Source of the DNA: Erysipelotrichaceae bacterium
GTDB lineage: Bacteria; Bacillota_I; Bacilli_A; Erysipelotrichales; Erysipelotrichaceae
Direction: 5' to 3'
NCBI GenBank assembly: GCA_015058875.1
Contig: SVBN01000007.1
Location: 1-58,966, forward strand
DNA: 58,966 nucleotides
Shown: positions 51,882 to 58,966 of the stretch, one piece after another
How positions within the stretch are numbered: position 1 is the first letter of the stretch
Layout: every line of letters starts with the position of its first letter
Notes under the pieces: model-generated
The model's input: only the letters and a program-made list of their open reading frames with translations
Told to the model about the DNA's origin: nothing
Database searches by the model: none
Position numbers and translations under genes: made by a program

Positions 51882-52159
51882 CAACGTTTCAGCCGAATTG
51901 TAAGGTACGGGTTTTCTGTCGCTGTATCAAACAATACTGTCAGAATCCTGTAGGAATAGCTGCCTTCCGCCATTTCTTTCAACGTATTCTGATCCAGCCA
52001 CACTTCCATATCTGTATGAACTTCGCTCAGACAGTCGTGCAGCGCATCCAGATTTCTGCCGTAATAATCAGCGAATGAGAATATATCCTGCAGATATTCA
52101 TGCGCAGCGGTTTTATCGCCCGTCAGCTTCTGTCCGTCCAGTTCTATTTTCCACTTCAT
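51881..52159 (-). CDS. Barstar-family RNase inhibitor
   Basis: A 92-residue barstar: the ribonuclease-binding segment reads DYYGRNLDALHDCL (31-44), with Asp38 and Asp42 corresponding to the key barstar aspartates. The tryptophan usually in this helix is His41. Its ATG overlaps the RNase stop (ATGA), guaranteeing inhibitor synthesis with the toxin. It should protect the cytoplasm from the cognate RNase before secretion. Confidence 0.93.
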   Translation of the reverse strand: MKWKIELDGQKLTGDKTAAHEYLQDIFSFADYYGRNLDALHDCLSEVHTDMEVWLDQNTLKEMAEGSYSYRILTVLFDTATENPYLTIRLKR

Positions 52160-52737
52160 TGAAGCATCTCCTCTCCGTACAGCAGTTCAAATGATTCGTA
52201 ATGGTCCGGGGTATAGTATATCAGCCCGTCATTGGAATATACAATTCTTTCCGGGCCCCTGCTTTTGCTGTGCAATGTATTGATATCACACTCATAATAG
52301 ACTCTCCCGTCTTTTTCAGGAAGCAGGCCTTCAAAATTGCTGTACTTATCTCCGCCGATGCACTTTCCCTTTACTTTCAGATGAAGCGGTCCGGATGACC
52401 ATCCTTTTTTTCTCGCCTGATTTTTCGTCATGAAATTTGACGGCAGCTTTCCATACTGGTACAGATACAGCGCCACTTCTTCTTTTGTATCATATGTGCC
52501 GTCCTCATCCAGCATCTCCGCTGTCTGCGGTTCAGGCGAAGGATCCTCCGTCACTGCAATGACAGGCATTTCCGTTGTTTCGGGAGACGGTTCTGATCCC
52601 GGCTTCCCAATTGCCGATGAAGCGGTCGGAACAGCTGCCGGCTGCACAGGTTCGGGAGACGGTGACGCCATAAATGATCTGACGCCGATGAACAATACGA
52701 TCAGAAGTGCTGCCGCCAATCCAAGTATTCGTTTCAT
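52156..52737 (-). CDS. Secreted/anchored barnase-family ribonuclease
   Basis: A 193-residue protein: signal peptide or anchor (1-25), a Pro/Ser/Glu/Thr-rich linker (about 26-78), and a barnase domain (about 79-190). Barnase catalytic residues are conserved: Lys105, Glu149 (YECDIN), Arg160, Arg164 (PERIVYSN) and His179 (TPDHYESF). It should hydrolyse RNA outside the cell, either for nucleotide scavenging or competition. ATG at 52737 lies 9 bases after GAGAGG; a TTG three codons earlier is too close. Co-expressed with its inhibitor. Confidence 0.92.
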   Translation of the reverse strand: MKRILGLAAALLIVLFIGVRSFMASPSPEPVQPAAVPTASSAIGKPGSEPSPETTEMPVIAVTEDPSPEPQTAEMLDEDGTYDTKEEVALYLYQYGKLPSNFMTKNQARKKGWSSGPLHLKVKGKCIGGDKYSNFEGLLPEKDGRVYYECDINTLHSKSRGPERIVYSNDGLIYYTPDHYESFELLYGEEMLQ

Positions 52738-52757
52738 TTTTAGCAACCTCTCAGTCG

Positions 52758-52766
52758 ATTATAGCA
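52758..52766 (-). promoter_or_regulatory. Extended -10 promoter of the barnase-barstar operon
   Basis: On the minus strand TGCTATAAT, i.e. a perfect TATAAT (52763-52758) with the TGn extension, 21 bases upstream of the RNase start. A -35 match is poor, as common for extended -10 promoters. Confidence 0.6.
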
Positions 52767-52784
52767 TTACGGATGCCCGCAGAC

Positions 52785-52817
52785 ACACAAAAAGGGATAC
52801 TCCGAAGAATATCCCTT
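52785..52817 (-). terminator. Terminator of the str operon
   Basis: AAGGGATA (52817-52810) and TATCCCTT (52799-52792) with a ten-base loop and TTT tract on the minus strand, 20 bases after the tuf stop. Confidence 0.85.
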
Positions 52818-52836
52818 CAATGCCTTCAATCGGTAA

Positions 52837-54030
52837 TTACTTAACGATTTCAGTGATGGAACCGGAACCAACAGTACGTCCGCCTTCACGGATGGAGAAC
52901 TTTGTTCCCTGTTCAACAGCGATCGGAGCCAGAAGTTCAACTTCCATGACAACGTTGTCGCCAGGCATGCACATTTCTGTGCCTTCAGGAAGTCTGATAA
53001 CGCCTGTAACGTCAGTTGTACGGAAATAGAACTGAGGACGATAGTTGGAAACGAACGGTGTATGACGTCCGCCTTCTTCCTTTGTCAGTACATAGACCTG
53101 AGCCTTGAACTGTGTATGAGGAGTAACAGAACCCGGCTTAGCAAGAACCTGTCCACGTTCAACTTCATCACGGTTGACGCCACGGAGCAGAGCACCGATG
53201 TTGTCACCAGCCTGAGCGAAGTCCAGAGTCTTACGGAACATTTCGATACCTGTAACGACTGTTGTTCTTGTATCTTTGATACCAACGATTTCAACCTGGT
53301 CGTTGAGGTTCAGCTTACCACGTTCTACACGGCCTGTAGCAACAGTACCACGGCCTGTGATTGTGAATACGTCTTCAACTGCCATCAGGAACGGCTTGTC
53401 GAATTCGTGTTCAGGTGTAGGTATCCACTCGTCAACAGCGTCGAGGAGTTCCTTGATCGGAGCGAGCCATTCAGGATCGCCTTCCAGAGCCTTCAGAGCG
53501 GAACCGCGGATGATCGGTGTTTCCTCGCCTTCGAATCCGTATTCGGACAGCAGGTCACGAACTTCCATTTCGACGAGGTCGATCAGTTCAGGATCGTCAA
53601 CCATGTCGCACTTGTTCAGGAATACGACCATCTTAGGTACGCCTACCTGACGGGACAGCAGGATGTGCTCACGTGTCTGAGGCATCGGTCCGTCTGTAGC
53701 AGCAACTACGAGGATCGCACCGTCCATCTGAGCAGCACCTGTGATCATGTTCTTGACATAGTCAGCATGACCTGGGCAGTCAACGTGTGCATAGTGACGT
53801 GTCTTTGTGGAATACTCTACGTGAGCTGTATTGATCGTGATACCACGTGCCTTTTCTTCAGGCGCGCCGTCGATCTGATCGTAAGCTTCGAACTTAGCGG
53901 AGCCATCTTCCGGATGTTCGGAAAGATACTTGGTGATTGCGGCCGTCAGCGTTGTCTTGCCATGGTCGACGTGGCCGATCGTACCGATATTTACATGCTC
54001 GAGCGACCGGTCAAAATGTTCCTTTGCCAT
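52837..54030 (-). CDS. tuf: Elongation factor Tu
   Basis: A 397-residue EF-Tu: G1 GHVDHGKT (18-25), G3 DCPGHADY, G4 NKCDMVDD, and the three-domain layout. It delivers aminoacyl-tRNA to the ribosome. ATG at 54030 follows CAGGAGG; the frame is open nine codons further upstream but without cause. Last gene of the str operon. Confidence 0.99.
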   Translation of the reverse strand: MAKEHFDRSLEHVNIGTIGHVDHGKTTLTAAITKYLSEHPEDGSAKFEAYDQIDGAPEEKARGITINTAHVEYSTKTRHYAHVDCPGHADYVKNMITGAAQMDGAILVVAATDGPMPQTREHILLSRQVGVPKMVVFLNKCDMVDDPELIDLVEMEVRDLLSEYGFEGEETPIIRGSALKALEGDPEWLAPIKELLDAVDEWIPTPEHEFDKPFLMAVEDVFTITGRGTVATGRVERGKLNLNDQVEIVGIKDTRTTVVTGIEMFRKTLDFAQAGDNIGALLRGVNRDEVERGQVLAKPGSVTPHTQFKAQVYVLTKEEGGRHTPFVSNYRPQFYFRTTDVTGVIRLPEGTEMCMPGDNVVMEVELLAPIAVEQGTKFSIREGGRTVGSGSITEIVK

Positions 54031-54104
54031 AATGCTTTTTCCTCCTGGTTTAATCAATTTATGTGCGCTATCATTTTATGATATTCACATTCTATTTGCA
54101 ATAA

Positions 54105-56177
54105 TTACTTGGAACTGTTCTTAGAGATGATTTCTTTTGCGATGTTCTTCGGAACCTCTTCATAGTGATCTGTCTGCATAATGTATGTTCCGCGTCCCTG
54201 TGTGATGGAACGGAGGTCCGTAACATATCCAAACATTTCACTCAGCGGTACGAAGCTGGAGATCTTGATTGCGTTGCCGGTTTCTTCCTGCATGCGGATC
54301 TGGCCTCTTCTCTTGACAATGTCACCCATGACAGAGCCGAGATATTCAGCCGGTGCTGTAACGTCAACACGCATGATCGGTTCGAGGATAACCGGATTGC
54401 ACTTCTTCGCTGCTTCTTTCAGCGCAAGGGATGCCGCAATCTTATAAGCCTGTTCGGAAGAGTCGACATCATGGTAGGAACCGTCGAACAGTACCGCCTT
54501 GATATCAACGATCGGATAGCCTGCAATCAGACCGTTTCCGAGTGCGTCTTCCAGACCCTGCTGGGTCGGCTTGATGAATTCCTTCGGAATGCTTCCGCCG
54601 ACTGTTTCGTCAACGAATTCAAATCCCTTGCCTTCATTCGGTGAGAAGCGGATCCAGACATGACCGTACTGACCGTGACCGCCGGTCTGACGTACGAATT
54701 TGCCTTCGCACTCAGCTTCGCTGCGGATTGTCTCACGGTAAGCAACCTGAGGAGCACCGGCTGTAGCTTCAACCTTAAACTCTCTCTTCATACGGTCCAT
54801 GATGATGTCGAGCTGCAGTTCGCCGACACCGGCAATAATTGTCTGACCTGTTTCTTCATCGGTATAGGTACGGAATGTCGGATCTTCTTCAGCCAGTTTT
54901 GCCAGAGCTTCATCCATCTTCTGGGAGTCAGCCTTTGTTCTCGGCTCAACGGACATCTGAATAACCGGTTCCGGGAATACCATGGATTCGAGGATGATCG
55001 GGCTGTCTTCAGCACACAGTGTGTCGCCTGTTGTTGTATTCTTCAGGCCGACTGCACCGGCGATGTCACCTGCATATACTTCAGTGATATCTGTACGGTG
55101 GTTTGCATGCATGCGGACGATACGTCCGAGACGTTCTCTCTTGTTCTTGGAAGCATTCAGCACGTAGCTTCCTGCTGTCGCTGTTCCGGAATAGACACGG
55201 AAATATGTCAGTCTTCCTACGAACGGGTCTGTCGCAACCTTGAATGCAAGTGCGCTGAACGGCTGCTTGTCATCAGGGACACGCTCAGATTCTGTACCGT
55301 CTTCCAGATGTCCCTTGATTGCGGGGATATCTGTCGGAGCGGGCAGATAGTCAACAACAGCATCCAGCAGCAGCTGAACACCCTTGTTCTTATATGCGGA
55401 ACCGCACATAACAGGGAAGAATTCGGAAGTCAGAACGCCCTTGCGGATTGCATTCTTGATTTCCTCAACAGTCGGTTCTTCACCTTCCAGGACCTTCATC
55501 ATCAGATCATCATCATAATCTGCCAATGCTTCCAGCATGTCCATACGCATGGACTGTGCCTGATCCTGATACTGTTCTTCGATTTCTGTAATCTGAATGT
55601 CTGTTCCCAGATCATTCATATACATTTCCTGTTTCATGGTGACCAGGTCGATGATTCCGCGGAAGCTGCTTTCAGCACCGATCGGCATCTGAATAGCTGC
55701 AGCCTTGGCACCGAGACGGTCGCCGATGGACTTCACGCTCATGAAGAAGTCCGCTCCGGTCGCATCCATCTTGTTGGAGAATACGATACGGGGAACTCTG
55801 TATTCTGTAGCCTGTCTCCATACTGTTTCTGTCTGAGGTTCTACGCCTGCCTTGGAGTCCAGAACTGTAACAGCTCCGTCAAGGACACGCAGGGAACGTT
55901 CAACTTCTGCAGTAAAGTCAACGTGGCCTGGGGTATCAATAATGTTGATCTGGCAGTCTTTCCACTGGCAGGTTGTGGCAGCCGATGTAATCGTAATACC
56001 GCGCTCCTGCTCCTGTGCCATCCAGTCCATCTGGGAAGCACCGTCATGAGTCTCGCCGATCTTGTAGATTTTTCCGGTGTAGTACAGGATTCGTTCTGTT
56101 GTTGTCGTCTTGCCGGCGTCAATGTGCGCCATGATTCCAATATTACGAATCTTGTTCAAGGGGAATTCTCTGGGCAT
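54105..56177 (-). CDS. fusA: Elongation factor G
   Basis: A 690-residue EF-G, the translocation GTPase: G1 [13 protein letters not shown]3 DTPGHVDF, G4 NKMDATGAD, then domains II-V. The sequence is complete and colinear with known EF-G. Located between rpsG and tuf. Confidence 0.99.
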   Translation of the reverse strand: MPREFPLNKIRNIGIMAHIDAGKTTTTERILYYTGKIYKIGETHDGASQMDWMAQEQERGITITSAATTCQWKDCQINIIDTPGHVDFTAEVERSLRVLDGAVTVLDSKAGVEPQTETVWRQATEYRVPRIVFSNKMDATGADFFMSVKSIGDRLGAKAAAIQMPIGAESSFRGIIDLVTMKQEMYMNDLGTDIQITEIEEQYQDQAQSMRMDMLEALADYDDDLMMKVLEGEEPTVEEIKNAIRKGVLTSEFFPVMCGSAYKNKGVQLLLDAVVDYLPAPTDIPAIKGHLEDGTESERVPDDKQPFSALAFKVATDPFVGRLTYFRVYSGTATAGSYVLNASKNKRERLGRIVRMHANHRTDITEVYAGDIAGAVGLKNTTTGDTLCAEDSPIILESMVFPEPVIQMSVEPRTKADSQKMDEALAKLAEEDPTFRTYTDEETGQTIIAGVGELQLDIIMDRMKREFKVEATAGAPQVAYRETIRSEAECEGKFVRQTGGHGQYGHVWIRFSPNEGKGFEFVDETVGGSIPKEFIKPTQQGLEDALGNGLIAGYPIVDIKAVLFDGSYHDVDSSEQAYKIAASLALKEAAKKCNPVILEPIMRVDVTAPAEYLGSVMGDIVKRRGQIRMQEETGNAIKISSFVPLSEMFGYVTDLRSITQGRGTYIMQTDHYEEVPKNIAKEIISKNSSK

Positions 56178-56214
56178 AAATCGCTCCTTTCAATGTAAAA
56201 GTGTAAGTTCTTTA

Positions 56215-56691
<477 letters not shown>

Positions 56692-56701
56692 TCACCTCTC
56701 C

Positions 56702-57118
56702 TTACTTCTTCTTCGGCTTCTTCGCACCGTAACGGGAGCGAGCCTGATTACGATCGTTTACGCCTGCGCAGTCCAGTGTACCGCGGATGATGTGGTAACG
56801 GACACCAGGGAGGTCCTTGACACGGCCGCCGCGGATCATAACGACGCTGTGTTCCTGCAGGTTGTGTCCTACACCCGGGATGTAAGCTGTAACTTCCATA
56901 CCATTGGACAGACGTACACGGGCATACTTACGGAGAGCAGAGTTCGGCTTCTTAGGTGTCATTGTACCGACACGGGTGCAGACGCCGCGCTTCTGAGGGC
57001 TGCTGATTCTGGTCGGCTTCTTCTGAAGGCTGTTATAGCCTCTGTTCAGTGCCGGGGACTTTGACTTGTAGACTTTATCGGTACGTCCCTTACGTACCAG
57101 CTGATTTATTGTAGGCAT
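56702..57118 (-). CDS. rpsL: 30S ribosomal protein S12
   Basis: A 138-residue S12 starting [12 protein letters not shown]. The decoding-site stretches [11 protein letters not shown] and VRYHIIRG are intact, with lysines at the positions associated with streptomycin response. The ATG at 57118 has AAGGAG. First gene of the str operon. Confidence 0.99.
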   Translation of the reverse strand: MPTINQLVRKGRTDKVYKSKSPALNRGYNSLQKKPTRISSPQKRGVCTRVGTMTPKKPNSALRKYARVRLSNGMEVTAYIPGVGHNLQEHSVVMIRGGRVKDLPGVRYHIIRGTLDCAGVNDRNQARSRYGAKKPKKK

Positions 57119-57178
57119 TGATTTCTCCTTCCTTTTATGCACACATTTCCAAGCGTGCCATTTCTCAGCCTAATTTTT

Positions 57179-57199
57179 GGCTTTGCCCGCAGCAAAGCC
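57179..57199. other. Hairpin in the str operon leader
   Basis: GGCTTTGC (57179-57186) and GCAAAGCC (57192-57199), five-base loop. On the minus strand, where the str operon is transcribed, no T-run follows, so it is an untranslated-leader structure; the plus-strand T-run has no upstream plus-strand gene to serve. Confidence 0.5.
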
Positions 57200-57219
57200 T
57201 TTTTTCGCCAAGCAGATAA

Positions 57220-57248
57220 ATATTACACGCGGAAAATACGGAAGTCAA
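57220..57248 (-). promoter_or_regulatory. Promoter of the str operon
   Basis: On the minus strand TTGACT (57248-57243), 17-base spacer and TAATAT (57225-57220), giving a leader of roughly 95 bases before rpsL. Confidence 0.8.
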
Positions 57249-57356
57249 CGCTTTTTTTCATTTTTTCAGCGATCGATGATAGAATGGTATCAGAACAAGC
57301 TGCCGGATTCATTTTTTGTGATGTTTTCGGCAGACGATAAAGGAAAGAAGGTTCCT

Positions 57357-58247
57357 ATGCCCGCTAACAAACTCTGTGATTTCTGCCTGTCCGAATCAAA
57401 AGGACTGTTCAATCGTCCGGAAGAATTATCCGACGGCCACTTCGTATGCAGGGACTGCAAACAGAAAATCAAAAAATACAATCTTCCCGTAAAATATGAT
57501 CTTTTCCAGCTGCTCGTTGTGGCAGACCCCTATATGCGCGAAATGATCATGGGCAATTATCTCGAACAGCACAATGCCGACGATACAATCGCCAAATTCT
57601 TCCCGATTCCGGAAATGAAACTGCACCGCGGCGAACACTGCATCAATGTCTGCGACGCTTCGATTACCGTAGCTGCCGCAGCCATTCCTTCTGAACCTGC
57701 GGAGGCTGTGATCGGAAATATCATCGGTTCCATGATCAACGATATTCCCGATGCACCGGAAGGTGTCGAATCCGTTAAAGTTCAGGGAAAACTGTACGAA
57801 ACGGATGTTGCATTATATTTCATGTCGGATCATTTCCTGAACTGTCACAGAATCAGCGACATGGTCAGAAGCGGTGATGACAAGGAAAATGTGCATGTAA
57901 TTGAGAAGAAGCTTACCTTTACATATGCAGTGGAAAATGCAGATCTCTTCTTTATGAGAGATACGCTTTACAACAAGATCGTTGCAGCTCAGGCAAATAA
58001 AAAACAGAATCTGATTTATATCAATTCCGAGAATACGATGACACTGACCCCCGGTATTTATTCCATTCCGAGAAATATCCGTGCAGGAACTTATTATGTA
58101 TCAGCTCTGAATGATCTCGGTCTGAACCTGAGAGATGTCAACGGACATCTTCACGACATCAGTTCCTATGATCGTGTAAAACTTGATGAAGGCACACTGC
58201 TTGAATGCACCGGTGAATACCAGCTCAGAATCAAGCCGAGAGACTGA
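57357..58247 (+). CDS. Unknown protein with N-terminal zinc finger
   Basis: A 296-residue cytoplasmic protein starting MPANKLCDFC; Cys7, Cys10, Cys31 and Cys34 form a short zinc finger reminiscent of DUF4428-type N-termini. The remainder is a mixed alpha/beta body without recognisable motif, ending in a domain (about 210-296, SENTMTLTPGIYSIPRNIRAGTYYV) that looks beta-rich. ATG at 57357 has AGAAGG upstream; the frame is open 60 codons further over the divergent promoter region. Divergent from the str operon. Function unknown. Confidence 0.75.
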   Translation: MPANKLCDFCLSESKGLFNRPEELSDGHFVCRDCKQKIKKYNLPVKYDLFQLLVVADPYMREMIMGNYLEQHNADDTIAKFFPIPEMKLHRGEHCINVCDASITVAAAAIPSEPAEAVIGNIIGSMINDIPDAPEGVESVKVQGKLYETDVALYFMSDHFLNCHRISDMVRSGDDKENVHVIEKKLTFTYAVENADLFFMRDTLYNKIVAAQANKKQNLIYINSENTMTLTPGIYSIPRNIRAGTYYVSALNDLGLNLRDVNGHLHDISSYDRVKLDEGTLLECTGEYQLRIKPRD

Positions 58248-58278
58248 AATACAAACAATCAATACTTATCACGCATAA

Positions 58279-58306
58279 GAGAGGACCACTCGGGTCCTCT
58301 CATTTT
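58279..58306 (+). terminator. Terminator of the zinc-finger gene
   Basis: GAGAGGACC (58279-58287) and GGTCCTCTC (58293-58301) with a five-base loop, followed by ATTTT. Confidence 0.8.
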
Positions 58307-58362
58307 CATATTGTTTGTTTCAGATTAGATGAAGCCGGTATTATCACTGAGCCGGAATCAAT

Positions 58363-58572
58363 TCAGGAAATGATTTTCCCAATCTCTTCCGGAGTGAATT
58401 CGGGATACTCATCACAGACAGCCTGAATCGCCTGTTCAGATGATCCGGTCAGTTCAAACAGTGCTTCGTACATTTTTGCCGCATTCTCTCTTTTCACTTC
58501 CATGAGACCTTCGGCATAACCTTCAGCTCTTCCAATCTCTTTCCACTCAAGCTCATGCTGTTTCATTTCCAT
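58363..58572 (-). pseudogene. Duplicated tail of the Rpn-like protein
   Basis: A 69-residue frame repeating the C-terminal part of the neighbouring Rpn-like protein, from MEMKQHELEWKE through AVCDEYPEFTPEEI. GAGAGAAGG lies a little upstream, so a small protein could be made, but it lacks the nuclease domain. It most likely arose by tandem duplication of the gene end. Confidence 0.7.
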
Positions 58573-58831
58573 ACAGCGTACCTTCTCTCAGCTTATGAAA
58601 TCTTCATTGCTCTGCAATACTCTCGTTCATCTCTGATGACAGGATACTTCTGATCTCTTCAGCGGTAAATTCGGGATACTTATCGCAGACAGCACGGAAA
58701 GCATTTTCTGCAGATCCTGTCATTTCAATCCCTGCCGCATACAGGTTCATCATTCCGCGTCTGCGTTCTTCTGCTTTTCCCATCTCTTTCCACTCAAGTT
58801 CATGCTGTTTCATTTCCATATAGCGTACCTT
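58535..58831 (-). repeat. Direct repeat spanning the Rpn-like C-terminus
   Basis: 58535-58584 and 58782-58831 match at 48 of 50 bases (247-base period); homology continues more weakly leftward through both tails. This delimits the upstream end of the tandem duplication. Confidence 0.8.
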
Positions 58832-58966
58832 CCATTCCGGATTTCTGCTGTAGTACTGTACGCTTTTATCAATTGCTTCAACGAATTCGTCAGTACCGTC
58901 ATTATCCCCTGTCAGAACATAATCACAGAACGGCACAAGCTCCGGATACTGCTCCCTGTTTTTTCC
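58604..58966 (-). CDS. C-terminal part of an Rpn/PD-(D/E)XK transposase-like protein (cut by window)
   Basis: The frame enters from the right window edge and ends at 58604 (120 residues visible). The charged helical C-terminus (YMEMKQHELEWKEMGKAEERRRG) and the final helix-turn PEFTAEEIRSIL resemble the tails of Rpn-family recombination-promoting nucleases / PD-(D/E)XK transposases, whose nuclease domain would lie outside the window. Assignment rests on this tail only. Confidence 0.6.
   Translation of the reverse strand, partial: GKNREQYPELVPFCDYVLTGDNDGTDEFVEAIDKSVQYYSRNPEWKVRYMEMKQHELEWKEMGKAEERRRGMMNLYAAGIEMTGSAENAFRAVCDKYPEFTAEEIRSILSSEMNESIAEQ

Noticed and set aside
54660-56198. Plus-strand frame of about 510 codons opposite fusA
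   Set aside because: Shadow of EF-G, with no RBS or recognisable domain.
57179-57206. Hairpin plus T-run on the plus strand as a terminator
   Set aside because: No plus-strand gene precedes it; it lies in the minus-strand str leader, where no T-run follows.

Overview
The window looks like a chromosomal segment of an anaerobic, host-associated Bacillota, most plausibly of the Erysipelotrichia. Support comes from moderate GC by eye, strong AGGAGG-type ribosome binding sites, zinc-binding (C+) S14 and L36, a zinc-LID adenylate kinase, and an S10-spc-alpha cluster without rpmD. The lineage is inferred from gene content only.

Layout. 1-2072: start of a minus-strand gene leaving the window, a LysR regulator and an unknown plus-strand gene. 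2083-9538: two divergent operons that look like one fatty-acid-modification system. Leftward: acyl-activating ligase, dedicated acyl carrier protein, acyl-ACP thioesterase, patatin lipase. Rightward: a flavoprotein resembling the Cutibacterium polyunsaturated fatty acid isomerase, a CrtI-like FAD oxidoreductase, and a ferredoxin-NAD(P)H reductase fused to a [2Fe-2S] domain. 9680-18896: a GT2/GtrA glycosyltransferase operon, a GH13 glucosidase with a cinnamoyl-esterase-like hydrolase, an aminotransferase with an Lrp regulator, a PAP2 phosphatase, a flavodoxin, and a decayed sensor kinase. tRNA-Asn follows. 19203-22406: an SPFH / zinc-ribbon / TPM operon resembling Bacillus ydjI-ydjG-ydjH but without pspA. 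22475-27051: a lipoprotein-ACT-PFL-methyltransferase operon and a CDF metal transporter.

27168-40734 (minus) is the S10-spc-alpha operon, rpsJ through rplQ. rpmD and map are absent, and the usual infA position holds a visibly degraded infA remnant. 52837-57118 (minus) is the str operon (rpsL, rpsG, fusA, tuf), with a clear promoter. About 12 kb of accessory genes separates the two: a radical SAM enzyme with a TetR regulator; a D-malate/tartrate dehydrogenase and an MBL hydrolase with a divergent LysR; an RpiR-controlled orphan PTS EIIC; another MBL hydrolase; a TetR regulator with a DapB-fold dehydrogenase; and a barnase-barstar pair. The right end holds an unknown zinc-finger protein and the C-terminus of an Rpn-like nuclease/transposase whose tail is tandemly duplicated.

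How it fits together. The fatty-acid cluster could release, activate, modify and free acyl chains, with electrons supplied through its own reductase; this is inference from gene content. The accessory genes between the ribosomal operons are small regulated modules for carbon-source use and for an RNase-immunity function. No CRISPR array, prophage or complete insertion sequence was seen.
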